A stretch of DNA of 59,738 bases. It comes from Cellulosimicrobium sp. CUA-896. GTDB taxonomy: Bacteria; Actinomycetota; Actinomycetes; Actinomycetales; Cellulomonadaceae. This document shows positions 1 to 8,941 of the stretch, in pieces (position 1 is the stretch's first letter; each line of letters opens with the position of its first letter). The notes under the pieces are model-generated. The model saw nothing but the letters and a program-made list of their open reading frames with translations, was not told the origin of the DNA and ran no database searches. The stretch is taken from positions 1-59,738 of the forward strand of contig NZ_MKKH01000016.1 in assembly GCF_001942335.1 (NCBI RefSeq). The letters run 5' to 3'. The position numbers and the translations under genes were made by a program.

Positions 1-183
1 CGCGTGCTGCGGCGCGAGCCCACGGTGGCGGGGTGCGGGGGTCCCTGCGGCCGACGCGTGCGGAGGCGGCGGCGGAGGCGGGAGCGGGACGGCGGCACGG
101 TACGCCGACGGCGGCGCGAAGGGGTTGTGCGCGGCGTCGTCAGGACGCCCGCCCGGGTCGCGGCCGCTCGTGGGGTCGCTCAT
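1..183 (-). CDS. N-terminus of a probable HtrA-like serine protease (partial)
   Basis: Only the first 61 codons are in the window; the gene runs off the left edge. Its ATG overlaps the stop of the anti-sigma gene by 4 bp (ATGA), so it is translationally coupled to sigE and its anti-sigma factor. The visible part is hydrophilic and Pro-rich, with an NPFAPPSAYR stretch followed by a run of seven prolines. Cytoplasmic N-terminal tails of actinobacterial membrane-anchored S1C (HtrA) proteases look like this. No membrane segment or catalytic residue is visible. The identification rests on the tail and on the known sigE-rseA-htrA gene order, so it is an inference. Confidence 0.55.
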   Translation of the reverse strand, partial: MSDPTSGRDPGGRPDDAAHNPFAPPSAYRAAVPLPPPPPPPHASAAGTPAPRHRGLAPQHA

Positions 184-1109
184 GAGGTGCCGAGTGCTCC
201 TGTCATGGTCGTCCAGCCCCGGGAGATGCGCGCCGGGACCCCGGCATCGTAGTCACGGGCGGGGAAGCTCGCCACGAGGTCGGCGACGTCGTCCTGCTCC
301 GTGTCCGCGACCACGTCGACGACGGTGTCACCGGACTGCCACACGACGTGCCACGGCTCCTCGGACAGCACGTGGACGGCACGACCGTCGACGTCCCACG
401 TGCCCACGCCGTCGAGCGCCGCGCGGTCCAGCACGCCGGCCTGCTCGCGGACGACGACCTCGCCCGTCGACGTGCGCAGGTCGATCTCGAGCACGTCCCC
501 GTCGTCCCGGACCGCCACCACCGCGACGCCGTCGGGCAGCGCGGTCGGCCGCGCCCAGCCGTGCCCGGAGAGACCGGCCAGGGCCGCGGTGCCGTCCTGC
601 GACAGCGCTCCACCGGTCACGGGGGCCGCCGCACCGGGGGCCTGCGCGAGCACGGTGAGCGGGTCGGTGCGGTGCAGGCTCGGCGTGATCGTCGGGCTCT
701 GCCCCAGGGCGAACAGCCCGACGGCGGCGACACCGGCACCGCCGACCGCCAGGGCGACGAGCCGGCGCCGGACCGCGCCGCCCCGCAGCTCGCCGCGCCA
801 CGCCCCGCGCGGCAACGCGGCCGGAGCGGCGACGGGCCCGGCCCACGGGTCGCCGGCGGACGGCGGACGGCGCAGCGGGTCCTCGTCGCTCGGGGGGATC
901 TGCGCGGAGAGCGCGAGCAGGCGCGCCGTGAGGTCCGGCGCCGGCTCGACGTGCGCGGCCGCGCTCAGCGTGCGCCGGGCAGCGCGTGCCGCGGCCAGCT
1001 CCTCCGCGCACCCGCGGCACCCGGCCACGTGCTCGAGGACGCGCTCGCACTCGGCCGGGGAGAGCTGGCCGTCGACGAGCGCGGAGAGCCGGGAGCCGAG
1101 GTGCGTCAC
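180..1109 (-). CDS. rseA: Anti-sigma factor of SigE (zinc-finger, membrane-anchored)
   Basis: Predicted 309 aa. The N-terminus carries a zinc-finger anti-sigma (ZAS) motif, H27-x3-C31-x2-C34, after a short helix. A Pro-rich linker and one membrane helix at about residues 105-128 ([20 protein letters not shown]) follow, then an extracytoplasmic domain of about 180 residues. This is the layout of RsgA/RseA-type regulators that hold an ECF sigma factor at the membrane until stress-triggered cleavage. The GTG start overlaps the sigE stop (GTGA), and the stop overlaps the next ATG, so the three genes form a coupled operon. The symbol follows the M. tuberculosis neighbour of sigE; the sequence itself supports an anti-sigma factor firmly and the exact orthology less so. 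Confidence 0.85.
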   Translation of the reverse strand: MTHLGSRLSALVDGQLSPAECERVLEHVAGCRGCAEELAAARAARRTLSAAAHVEPAPDLTARLLALSAQIPPSDEDPLRRPPSAGDPWAGPVAAPAALPRGAWRGELRGGAVRRRLVALAVGGAGVAAVGLFALGQSPTITPSLHRTDPLTVLAQAPGAAAPVTGGALSQDGTAALAGLSGHGWARPTALPDGVAVVAVRDDGDVLEIDLRTSTGEVVVREQAGVLDRAALDGVGTWDVDGRAVHVLSEEPWHVVWQSGDTVVDVVADTEQDDVADLVASFPARDYDAGVPARISRGWTTMTGALGTS

Positions 1110-1723
1110 GCGGCCCCCTGCGGCGCGAGGTCGCCCGCGGCGGGGCGCTCGGCGGGGTCGCGGTGCGGCAGCGCCGCCCGCAGCTGGGAGCGTGCGCGGT
1201 GGATGCGCGAGCGCACCGTGCCGAGCTTGATCCCCAGCGTCACCGCGATCTCCTCGTAGGACAGCCCCTCGATGTCGCAGAGCACCACCGCGGCGCGGTA
1301 CTCCGGCGTCAGCGCGTCCAGGGCGCGCTGGACGTCGTGGTCGAGGTTCGCGTGCTCGTAGCCGCGCTCCGGCTCCGCGAGGTCGGTCCGGGCCGGGTAC
1401 AGCGCGTCGTCGTCGCCCATCGACTCCATGCGGATGCGCTGCTTGCGCCGCACCTGGTCGAGGAAGAGGTTCGTCGTGATGCGGTGCAGCCAGCCCTCGA
1501 ACGTCCCGGGCGTGTAGCTCGACAGCGAGCGGAACACGCGCACGAACGTCTCCTGCGTGAGGTCCTCGGCGTCGTGCCGGTCGCCCGTGAGGCGGTAGGC
1601 GAGCCGGTACACGCGCGCCGAGTGCTCGCGGACGATCTCGTCCCACGAGGGTGGCACCCACCCTGCGGCGTCGTCCTGCGGATGGACCGGCACCGCCGGT
1701 CGTCTGTCGCTCACACCGTCCAT
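1106..1723 (-). CDS. sigE: ECF RNA polymerase sigma factor SigE
   Basis: Predicted 205 aa. Region 2 is at about residues 35-97, including [20 protein letters not shown] and the DNA-melting segment around [15 protein letters not shown]. Region 4 is at about 135-185, with the helix-turn-helix [20 protein letters not shown]. There is no region 1 or 3, as expected for the ECF group. It is followed by its anti-sigma gene with a 4-bp overlap and lies divergent to an O-methyltransferase, the arrangement known for mycobacterial sigE. It likely controls cell-envelope stress genes. The first ATG is chosen; a GTG three codons later is possible. A TGATCT box six bases before the ATG could be a -10 of a leaderless transcript, but it is not a good TANNNT match. 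Confidence 0.93.
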   Translation of the reverse strand: MDGVSDRRPAVPVHPQDDAAGWVPPSWDEIVREHSARVYRLAYRLTGDRHDAEDLTQETFVRVFRSLSSYTPGTFEGWLHRITTNLFLDQVRRKQRIRMESMGDDDALYPARTDLAEPERGYEHANLDHDVQRALDALTPEYRAAVVLCDIEGLSYEEIAVTLGIKLGTVRSRIHRARSQLRAALPHRDPAERPAAGDLAPQGAA

Positions 1724-1870
1724 CGTCCCAGATCAACGTCCGCAGGCCGAGGCGTGTTCCCCGGCACCGCCGGGACGTGCGCCGGACGTCCACACCCCGC
1801 GCACACCTCGGCGTCGCGGCGCGCCACCGGTCGGGCGGCGCGCGTCCGCGCCGACGTGGGCCTCTCCGGG

Positions 1871-1876
1871 TACGAT
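1871..1876 (+). promoter_or_regulatory. Possible -10 box upstream of the O-methyltransferase
   Basis: TACGAT matches the actinobacterial TANNNT -10 consensus and lies in the sigE/methyltransferase divergent region. No recognisable -35 lies 16-18 bp upstream. Weak call. Confidence 0.25.
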
Positions 1877-1927
1877 CCGAACAGCCGGCGCACCGCGCCG
1901 GGCCCGCGCGCCCACGGCGCGGCGGGC

Positions 1928-2631
1928 GTGGACCTCCACCACGAGCACCACCACCAGCACAAGCACCCGGAGGCTCCGATCACGAGCGACGTCGGCACCA
2001 ACCGCAGCGCCAAGGCCGCCGGCTGGGTGTACTGCGAGGACTTCGTCCCCGAGGACGAGGTCCTGCTGCGTGCCCGCGACCGTGCCGCCGAGCTCGGCTG
2101 CCCGGCGATCCTCCCCGGGGCGGGAGCCTGCTGCGGGTCCTCGCCGCGGCGCTCGCGGCGCGGTCCGTGGTCGAGATCGGCACCGGCACCGGCGTCGCGT
2201 CGCTGTGGCTCCTGCGGGGCATGCCCGCCGACGGGGTCCTGACCACCATCGACGTCGAGGTCGAGCACCAGCGCGCCGCGAAGGAGGCCTTCGCGGAGGA
2301 GGGCGTGGCGCCCACGCGCACGCGCACCATCCCGGGCCGGGCGAGCGACGTGCTCCCCCGGCTCACCGACGGCGCGTACGACCTCGTCCTCGTCGGTGGG
2401 GACGAGCTCGGCTACCCCGAGTACGTCGAGCAGGGTCTGCGGCTCCTGCGCCCGGGAGGCGTCCTGGCCGTCGACGGGGCGCTGCACCAGGACCGTGTCG
2501 CCGACCCGGCGCGGCGCGACGAGGTGACCACGGTCGTGCGCGAGGTCGGTCGCGCGCTGCGCCGGGACGAGCGCGTCCTTCCCGCGCTCCTGCCGAGCGG
2601 CGACGGGCTGCTCCTCGCCGTACGGCGCTGA
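1928..2631 (+). CDS. O-methyltransferase, SAM-dependent (frame broken near 2127)
   Basis: A class I SAM-dependent methyltransferase of the family next to sigE in mycobacteria (Rv1220c type). The N-terminal part has the AKAAGWVYCEDFVPEDEVLL motif. After the break come the SAM-binding motif VVEIGTGTGVASLWLLRGM, the acidic loop of motif II (TIDVEVEHQ) and the DLVLVGGDE segment. A single C appears to be missing at about 2127 (GCCTG where GCCCTG restores the frame), giving about 234 aa. The GTG at 1928 is the only standard start in frame and adds a His-rich leader (HHEHHHQHKH). A good Shine-Dalgarno (GGAGG, 1969-1973) instead precedes an ATC at 1979, where family members usually begin (TSD...). 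The substrate is unknown. Confidence 0.8.
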
Positions 2632-2668
2632 CGGCTCACCGCGCGGCGCCGGCGGCGGACGCCCGCGG

Positions 2669-4322
2669 TCAGAGGTCGCCGAGCGCGGCGAGCAGCAGCC
2701 GTGCCCCGTAGCCGGTCGCGCCCTCGACCATCTCGTGCCGCTCCGCGCCCGAGCGCGCCGGGCCCGCGACGTCGAGGTGCGCCCACGGCACCGCTCCGAC
2801 GAACTCGCGCAGGAACAGCGCGGCCGTGATCGACCCGCCTCCGGGGCTCTCGAGCGGTACGTGCCGCAGGTCGGCCACGTCCGAGCGCAGCGCACCCACG
2901 TAGTCCTCGACGAGCGGCATGCGCCACACCGCCTCGCCGGTCTCGCGGGCCGCGGCCTCGACGGCGTCCGCCACGGCGTCGTCCGTCGCGTACAGGGCAC
3001 CGTGCCCGCGGCCGAGACCGAGGGTCGCCGCGCCGGTGAGCGTGGCGACGTCGACGAGGACGTCGGGCGCGAGCCGGCTCACGGCGAAGCGAGGGCGTCG
3101 GCGAGGACGAGACGGCCCTCCGCGTCGGTGTTCGCGACCTCCACGGTGCGGCCGGAGAAGGTGCGCAGCACGTCGCCCGGGCGGTAGGACGCCGCACCCA
3201 CGTGGTTCTCGGCGAGGGGCAGGACCGCGGTCACGCGCCGGTCGAGGCGCGCCTGCGCCGCGCCGAGCACGACCGCGAGCGCGACGGCGGCCCCGGCCAT
3301 GTCGGTCTTCATCGGCACCATGGCCTCGCGCGGCTTGATCGACAGGCCGCCGGTGTCGTACGTGATGCCCTTGCCGACGAGGACGACGTGCCGCGCCGGG
3401 GTTCCGGCCGGGAGCACGCCGTGCTCGCGCGGGTCGTACGAGACCGTCACGAGGCGCGGGGGACGCGCCGAGCCGGCACCGACGGCGAGCAGCGCGCCGA
3501 AGCCGTCCGCCGCGAGCTCGCGGGGGCCGCGGACCTCCACGTCGAGGCCGTGCTCCTCGCCCAGCTGCCGCGCACGGTCGGCCAGCCACTGCGGGCCCTT
3601 GACGTCCGCGGGCGCGTTCGCCAGGTCGCGCACGAGCCACGTGGCCCGGGCACCGCGGCGTGCCGCCTCGATGGCGGGCTCCGGGTCCGGGCGCCCGTCC
3701 GGGGTGAGCAGCACGAGCTGCTCGGCCGGCGCGTCGCTCGCGCGCGCGGCGGCGTCCGCCGGCCGGCCGCGACGCTGCTGCCGGTACGCGGCGAGGAGGT
3801 AGCCCTCGACGAACGCGTGCACCCCGGTCGGCCCGGCGTCCGCCGTGACCGCGCTGACGACGCGCTCGAGCCCCCGGGACGCGCGGGCGAGCGCGGCGCC
3901 GGCCCGGCGCAGCGACGCGTCGTCGCCGCTGCCCACGCCCAGCAGCACGAGCCGCGTGGGCAGCCCGGCCCAGGCAGGCGCGACGCGACCCGACGTGGGC
4001 GCGCGGGAGGTCGACGCGCACGACGTCGCCGGCCGCGCCGCGGAACCCCGGCCCGCCGGAACGCTCGGCGAGCTCGGCCAGGTCGACGCCGTAGCGCACC
4101 GCCGCGTCGACGGTGCCGGCCCGCGGCTGGAGCCCTTCGCCGTCCTCGCGCGCGGGCGCGACGCGACGACCACCGCCGCGACGAGTCGTCCGTCAGCAGC
4201 GGCGACTCGCGCACGGCGCCCCGCGCCGCGTCGTCCGTCAGCAGCGGCGACTCGCGCACGGCGCCCCGCGCCGCGACCACCTCGGGCAGCGCGCGCGGGA
4301 CGTCGGGGGCGGCGGTCGTCAC
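2669..4322 (-). CDS. pepA: Leucyl aminopeptidase, M17 family (multiple frame breaks)
   Basis: Cytosolic Mn/Zn exopeptidase that removes N-terminal residues from peptides. The C-terminal catalytic domain is clear: the metal-binding GKGITYDTGGLSIKP segment, KTDMAGAA, and the signature NTDAEGRLVLADAL. The last ~135 residues continue in another frame after about 3086. Further breaks lie near 3985, 4148 and 4184; correcting all four (three deletions, one insertion) gives 551 aa, close to the family's usual 490-520. The N-terminus contains a perfect 45-bp tandem duplication. The GTG at 4322 lies 24 bp after the DUF3117 stop. So many breaks could mean a pseudogene, but the same error type affects essential genes in this window, so sequence error is more likely. 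Confidence 0.8.
4185..4274. repeat. Perfect 45-bp tandem duplication inside pepA
   Basis: Two identical 45-bp units, 4185-4229 and 4230-4274, sit head to tail. Each encodes the 15 residues ARGAVRESPLLTDDA, so the duplication keeps the frame. It lies in the poorly conserved N-terminal region of the peptidase. Confidence 0.95.
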
Positions 4323-4346
4323 CGCGCCGCGCTCACGAGCGACCAA

Positions 4347-4514
4347 TCAGCCCACCACGGCCTGGAGCGCGTCGCCGAGCTCGCTCGCCTCGGTCGCGTT
4401 GAGCTCCACCACGAGCCGCCCCCCGCCCTCGAGCGGGACGCGCATGACGATGCCCCGCCCTTCCTTGGTGACCTCCAGCGGGCCGTCACCCGTCCGCGGC
4501 TTCATCGCAGCCAT
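4347..4514 (-). CDS. DUF3117 family small protein
   Basis: A 55-aa protein starting MAAMKPRTGDGPLEVTKE and ending in LNATEASELGDALQAVVG. This is the highly conserved actinobacterial DUF3117 family (the Rv1211 type in M. tuberculosis), whose function is not established. The family is compact, soluble and almost invariant in length. The start is fixed by a Shine-Dalgarno (GGAGAG) seven bases upstream of the ATG; longer in-frame extensions are Arg-rich and not conserved. pepA follows 24 bp downstream and may be co-transcribed. The 170 bp upstream hold a TAGACT box (4651-4656), which would give a leader of about 130 nt. Confidence 0.9.
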   Translation of the reverse strand: MAAMKPRTGDGPLEVTKEGRGIVMRVPLEGGGRLVVELNATEASELGDALQAVVG

Positions 4515-4650
4515 TGGTGGCTCTCCATTTCTTCGTCCCGGTCCGCCCCGCGTGCGCGGGGGTGGGGCGCCCTCCGTGGCCCGTCGCGTGGCCCGGGCAG
4601 CCGTCCGGCGCACCCGGGACGCGCGCCCGACCTCCGACGACGCCCGCGGC

Positions 4651-4656
4651 ACAGTC
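4651..4656 (-). promoter_or_regulatory. Candidate -10 box for DUF3117-pepA
   Basis: TAGACT on the minus strand matches TANNNT and equals the box found before ispH and vanW. No clear -35 is seen, and the implied leader is about 130 nt. Confidence 0.3.
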
Positions 4657-4684
4657 TAGTTCACGTGCACCGACATCTCGGGCA

Positions 4685-5917
4685 TCACGGGGGCCACCCC
4701 GACGGCGGGACCAGCCGCCACAGCTCCCAGACCCACCACGCCTGACCCGCCACGCACACGAGCGCCACCCCGGCGAGCCACGCGCGCGAGCGGGTCCAGC
4801 CCACCGTCACGGCCCCCAGCGGGAAGGCCAGGAGGAGGAAGCGGACGAGGGACGTCCCCGGCTGCACCGTGGCGACCAGGTAGGCGAGGTACGCCCCGGA
4901 CCACGCGTGCATCTCGGGGCCCAGCCGCGCCGCGACCGGGTGGAGCACGAGCGCCGCGACGAGCACGAGGAGCAGGGCGAGCAGCCACGGGCCGGCGTCG
5001 TCGAACAGCCACCGCGAGACGTCGACCCACGGGACGACGGGCACGACGTCCGCCCCGCCGCGCCACGCCTCCTGCGTGCGGAAGTACGCCCCGGGCACCC
5101 CGGTGACGAGCCCGCAGACCCACGGCCACAGCACGCCGCTGCCGAGCGCCGACACGAGCAGCCCGGCGAGGCGCGCGACGTCGGGCGCGCGCAGGTCGCC
5201 GCGCCGGCGCCGCTGCAGCGCGTGCCACAGCACGACGGCGGCCATGGGCAGCGCGACGGCGCGCGTGAGGCCCAGCAGCACGATCGCGAGCGCCGCCCAC
5301 CCGTACCGCCGGCGCGCGAGGAGCAGGAGGGAGCCGGCGACGAGCAGCAGCGCGAGCGACTCCGTGTACGCGACCTGGAGCACCGGGCTGGAGGGGAACA
5401 CGCTGACCACCAGCACCGTGGCCAGCGGCAGCCCGGGACGCCGCTCGACCGCGGCGGCACCGGCCGTCGCGACGAGCCGGTGCACCACCACGACCGCACC
5501 GGCGCCGCAGACGAGCGCGAGCGTCGGGGCGAGCACGTCCCAGCCCGCGCCCGTCAGCGCGTCGAGCCAGCGCACGAGCGTCGGGAACAGCGGGAAGAAC
5601 GCCCAGGGGTTCTGCAGCACCGCGCCGTCCGGTCCCACCGGCAGGACGTCCGGGTACCCCGTCTCGAAGATCTCGCGGTACCAGCTCCCGTCCCACATGC
5701 GGCCCGCGTAGGCGACGTACGACGGCGCGGGATCGGTCCACGGGTTGGCCGCCTGGGTGCGCGCGACGACGAGGAGGACGACCGCGCTGACGGCGCGCGC
5801 GAGCCCGTACACGGCGAGCGCCTGCACCCACCAGGGCCACGAGGTCGGGAGCAGCGCGTGCCGCCGGTGCACGGTCCGCACGGCCGTCACCCGGCGCGCG
5901 GCCCCGGCCGAGGTCAC
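4685..5917 (-). CDS. Polytopic mannosyltransferase-like membrane protein (PIG-V type)
   Basis: Predicted 410 aa with about ten membrane helices. A lumenal-type loop after helix 1 carries MWDGSWYREIFETGYP, followed by NPWAFFPLFPTLVR. Further on are a PSSPVLQVAYTESLALLL segment and LLGLTRAVALPMA. This pattern matches the PIG-V family of GT-C glycosyltransferases, which use polyprenol-phosphate mannose at the extracytoplasmic face of the membrane. The acceptor is unknown; cell-envelope lipoglycan or protein glycosylation is plausible. The GTG start overlaps the folP2 stop (GTGA), so it is translationally coupled to folP2. Confidence 0.75.
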   Translation of the reverse strand: MTSAGAARRVTAVRTVHRRHALLPTSWPWWVQALAVYGLARAVSAVVLLVVARTQAANPWTDPAPSYVAYAGRMWDGSWYREIFETGYPDVLPVGPDGAVLQNPWAFFPLFPTLVRWLDALTGAGWDVLAPTLALVCGAGAVVVVHRLVATAGAAAVERRPGLPLATVLVVSVFPSSPVLQVAYTESLALLLVAGSLLLLARRRYGWAALAIVLLGLTRAVALPMAAVVLWHALQRRRRGDLRAPDVARLAGLLVSALGSGVLWPWVCGLVTGVPGAYFRTQEAWRGGADVVPVVPWVDVSRWLFDDAGPWLLALLLVLVAALVLHPVAARLGPEMHAWSGAYLAYLVATVQPGTSLVRFLLLAFPLGAVTVGWTRSRAWLAGVALVCVAGQAWWVWELWRLVPPSGWPP

Positions 5918-6875
5918 GCGAGGCCTCGCACCGCCGCGGACGGCGCCCGCTCGTCCCGCACGGCCGCCACCATGTCGAGCACGCGGCGCGTCGCCGCGAC
6001 GTCGTGCGCCCGGAAGACCCGCGCGCCGAGCCAGGCGGCCAGCGCGGTCGCCGCGAGCGTGCCCTCGAGGCGCTCGTCGGCGGGCAGGCCGAGCGTCTCG
6101 CCGACGAAGTCCTTGCGCGACAGCGCCATGAGCAGCGGGAACCCGAGACCGGCGAGCACGGGCGTGCGCCGCAGGAGGTGCAGGGAGTGCCACGTGTTCT
6201 TCCCGAGTCGTGCGTCGGGTCCACGAGGACGGACTCCCGCGGCACGCCGCACGCGACCGCACGCTCGGCCGCGGCCCGCAGCGTCGTCACCACGTCCTGG
6301 ACGATGCCGTCTCGCGGGTCGGCCGCACCCGGGCGCGCCGGGTACGCCACGCGGAACGGGTCGGTGCGCGGCGCGGCCCCGCCGGTGTGCGAGCACACGA
6401 CGCCGACGCCGTGCTCGCCCGCCACCTCGACCAGGCGCGGGTCGTGGCCCGCCCACGTGTCGTTGACGAGGTCGGCACCCGCCGACGCCGCCTCCTGGGC
6501 GACCTCCGCGCGCCAGGTGTCGACGCTGACCAGCAGGTCGGGAAAGTCGGCGCGCACGCGCGCGACGAACGGCACGACGCGCCGCACCTCCTCGGCGACG
6601 GGGACCTCGGGGCCGACGCCCGCGCGCACGCCGCCGACGTCGACGATCTGCGCCCCCTCCTCGACGGCACGGGCGACCGCGGCGAGCGCCGCGCCGTCGT
6701 CGAGCTGGCGCGCGCCGGCCCAGAACGAGTCGTCGGTGCGGTTGACGATCGCCATGACCACGGGCCGCTCGAGCCGGCGCCCGCGCAGCACGAGCGGGGC
6801 GGACGCCGGGGGGACGTCGAGCGGGGGCGTGCCGGTCGAGGACGTGCCGGTCGGGGGCGGGCCGTCGGCGCGCAC
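5914..6875 (-). CDS. folP2: Dihydropteroate synthase-like protein FolP2 (frame broken near 6206)
   Basis: A TIM-barrel DHPS-family protein of about 320 aa after repair. The first-strand motif reads MAIVNRTDDSF instead of the canonical NVTPDSF, and the second reads IVDVGGVRAG instead of DIGGESTRPG. Later come DPTHD(F)GKNTWHSL and a C-terminal FRAHDVAATRRVLDMV. These deviations are typical of FolP2, the paralogue found beside the LOG gene in mycobacteria, which is reported to lack DHPS activity. One T is missing at about 6206 (DSG where DFGK is expected). The GTG at 6875 is five bases after the LOG stop. Other start codons are possible because the first ~35 residues are Pro/Thr-rich and unconserved. 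Confidence 0.82.
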
Positions 6876-6880
6876 CGCCG

Positions 6881-7747
6881 TCAGCGGGCTCCGGCGGCGC
6901 GGCGCTGGTCGGCCGCGAGCGCCGCCGTGGCCTCGCGCTCCTCGGCGCGCAGCTGCGCGCCCCGCTCGCAGACGTAGTCGACCGCCTCGGCGGGGTCGTC
7001 GCACAGGTGGACGAGGTCGAGGTCCGCGGGGTGGATCATGCCGCGGTCCACGACCGCGGTGCGCGCCCACTCCAGGAGCCCGCCCCAGTAGTCCGAGCCG
7101 ACGAGAGCGAGCGGGAACTCGGTGATCTTGTGCGTCTGCACGAGGGTGAGCGCCTCGAAGAGCTCGTCGAACGTCCCGAATCCGCCCGGCAGGACGACGA
7201 AGCCCTGCGCGTACTTGACGAACATCGTCTTGCGCGCGAAGAAGTACCGGAAGTTGACACCGAGGTTCACCCAGGGGTTCATGCCCTGCTCGAAGGGCAG
7301 CTCGATGCCGAGGCCGACGGACGTCCCTCCCGCCTCGGCGGCGCCCTTGTTCGCCGCCTCCATGATGCCGGGCCCGCCTCCCGTGATCACGGCGTACCCC
7401 TCGGCGACGAGACGCCGCCCGACCTCCTCCGCCAGGGCGTAGTCGGGGTGGTCCGGGCCCGTGCGCGCCGACCCGAAGACCGACACCGCCGGGCCGAGCT
7501 CGGCGAGCGCCCCGAAGCCCTCGACGAACTCGCTCTGGATCCGCATGACGCGCCACGGGTCGCTGTGCACCCAGTCGGCGCTCTGCCCCGAGTCGAGCAG
7601 GCGCTGGTCGGTCGTCTGGCGCGGGATCTGGCTCCCGCGCAGCAGGACGGGACCCTTGCGGTACCCGGAGCCGCTCTCGGGCATGCCCTCGTCGGAGCCG
7701 TCCTCGTCGATGCCGCCGGTGCCGTCGTCGCGGATGGTGTCGCTCAT
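6881..7747 (-). CDS. LOG-family Rossmann-fold protein (cytokinin phosphoribohydrolase type)
   Basis: Predicted 288 aa. The fold's two signatures are present: GGGPGIMEA (residues 123-131) and PGGFGTFDE (187-195), which form the nucleotide-binding and catalytic site of LONELY GUY enzymes that release the base from nucleoside 5'-monophosphates. The N-terminal ~75 residues are an extra acidic and basic segment (YRKGPVLLRGSQIP) common in the actinobacterial TIGR00730 family. In M. tuberculosis the syntenic protein (Rv1205) is a LOG. The ATG at 7747 is preceded by a TAGGCT box exactly seven bases upstream and no Shine-Dalgarno, which suggests a leaderless mRNA. folP2 and the mannosyltransferase follow on the same strand. 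Confidence 0.88.
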   Translation of the reverse strand: MSDTIRDDGTGGIDEDGSDEGMPESGSGYRKGPVLLRGSQIPRQTTDQRLLDSGQSADWVHSDPWRVMRIQSEFVEGFGALAELGPAVSVFGSARTGPDHPDYALAEEVGRRLVAEGYAVITGGGPGIMEAANKGAAEAGGTSVGLGIELPFEQGMNPWVNLGVNFRYFFARKTMFVKYAQGFVVLPGGFGTFDELFEALTLVQTHKITEFPLALVGSDYWGGLLEWARTAVVDRGMIHPADLDLVHLCDDPAEAVDYVCERGAQLRAEEREATAALAADQRRAAGAR

Positions 7748-7754
7748 GCGCACG

Positions 7755-7760
7755 AGCCTA
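7755..7760 (-). promoter_or_regulatory. Leaderless-type -10 box of the LOG gene
   Basis: TAGGCT, then seven bases, then the ATG at 7747. The spacing places the transcription start on the start codon. The box overlaps the end of dapE. Confidence 0.55.
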
Positions 7761-8906
7761 TGCCGGGGTGCTGCCGACGAGCCACGCACGCAGCGCGCGT
7801 CGGCACAGGTCGAGCTGGTCGACGGGGCAGCGCTCGTCGTCCTTGTGCGCGAGCAGCGGGTCGCCGGGCCCGAAGTTCACCGCCGGCACGCCGAGCTCCG
7901 CGAAGCGGGCGACGTCGGTCCACCCGTACTTGGGCGCGGGCGCGCCTCCGGTGACGGCGAGCACGCTCGCGGCGAACTCGGCGGCGAGCGGGTCGTCCAG
8001 GCCGGGTCGGGCGCCCGGCGCGGCGTCCGTGACGACGACCTCGAACCCGGCGAACAGCTCCTCGACGTGCGCCGTCGCCCCGGCGACCGACCGCGACGGC
8101 GCGAAGCGGTAGTTCACGGTGACGACGCACTCGTCGGGCACGACGTTGCCGGCGACGCCTCCCCGGATGCCGACGGCGTTCATGCCCTCCCGGTACACGA
8201 GCCCGTCGACCTCGACGTCGCGCGGCACGTAGGCCGCGAGCCGGTCCAGGACCTCGTGCGCGGCGTGGATCGCGTTCGACCCGGTCCACGCGCGCGCCGA
8301 GTGGGCGGCGACGCCGGGCACGCGGACCTCGACCCGCAGGGTGCCGTTGCACCCGCCCTCGAGCCCGGCCGACGTCGGCTCGCCGAGGACGGCGAAGTCC
8401 CCCTGCAGCAGGTCGGGCCGGTTCCGCGCGAGGCGACCGAGACCGTTGAGATCGGACGCGACCTCCTCGTTGTCGTAGAAGATCCACGTGACGTCGCGGG
8501 CCGGGGCGTCGAGCTCGGCCGCGAGCGCGAGCTGGACCGCGACGCCGCCCTTCATGTCGACCGTCCCGCGGCCCCAGACCTCCGCGTCGGGCCCCTCCCC
8601 CACCACGCGCGTGGGCAGGTTCGGCGGGTCGGTGAGCGGCACGGTGTCGAGATGGCCGGCGACGACGACGCGTCGCTCCCGCCCGAGCGTGGTGCGCGCG
8701 ACCACCGCGTCGCCGTCGCGCACGACCTCGAGGTGGGCGTACGGGCGCAGCGCCGCCTCCACGGCGTCCGCCAGGGCGCCCTCCCCGCCGCTGACCGAGG
8801 GGACGTCGCACACCGCCCGGAAGAGGGTCAGCAGGTCGCCCGTGGGCTCGAGCGGCGCGGGTGCCGCCGCGGACCGGTTCGGGTGGCGCTCGCTGGGGAG
8901 GGTCAT
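7758..8906 (-). CDS. dapE: Succinyl-diaminopimelate desuccinylase
   Basis: A 382-aa M20 metallopeptidase-family enzyme that hydrolyses N-succinyl-LL-2,6-diaminopimelate in the succinylase branch of lysine and peptidoglycan DAP synthesis. Di-zinc site motifs are visible: GHLDTVP (84-90), [10 protein letters not shown] (112-121) and YDNEEV (144-149), with a late [13 protein letters not shown] segment. A dimerisation-domain segment ([14 protein letters not shown]) lies in the middle. The gene is divergent to dapD, the preceding pathway step but one, with only 35 bp between start codons. A TAGGGT box sits six bases before the ATG, so the transcript is probably leaderless. Confidence 0.95.
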   Translation of the reverse strand: MTLPSERHPNRSAAAPAPLEPTGDLLTLFRAVCDVPSVSGGEGALADAVEAALRPYAHLEVVRDGDAVVARTTLGRERRVVVAGHLDTVPLTDPPNLPTRVVGEGPDAEVWGRGTVDMKGGVAVQLALAAELDAPARDVTWIFYDNEEVASDLNGLGRLARNRPDLLQGDFAVLGEPTSAGLEGGCNGTLRVEVRVPGVAAHSARAWTGSNAIHAAHEVLDRLAAYVPRDVEVDGLVYREGMNAVGIRGGVAGNVVPDECVVTVNYRFAPSRSVAGATAHVEELFAGFEVVVTDAAPGARPGLDDPLAAEFAASVLAVTGGAPAPKYGWTDVARFAELGVPAVNFGPGDPLLAHKDDERCPVDQLDLCRRALRAWLVGSTPA

Positions 8907-8912
8907 CCCCGC

Positions 8913-8918
8913 ACCCTA
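8913..8918 (-). promoter_or_regulatory. Leaderless-type -10 box of dapE
   Basis: TAGGGT lies six bases upstream of the dapE ATG, and no Shine-Dalgarno is present. It is ten bases from the divergent dapD box. Confidence 0.55.
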
Positions 8919-8928
8919 CCGGCGCCGA

Positions 8929-8934
8929 TAGGCT
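8929..8934 (+). promoter_or_regulatory. Leaderless-type -10 box of dapD
   Basis: TAGGCT lies seven bases upstream of the dapD ATG, and no Shine-Dalgarno is present. Confidence 0.55.
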
Positions 8935-8941
8935 GGTCCTC

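Noticed and set aside
2669..4322. pepA as a true pseudogene
   Set aside because: Four breaks is suspicious, but catalytic motifs are all conserved and the same type of break occurs in essential genes across the window.
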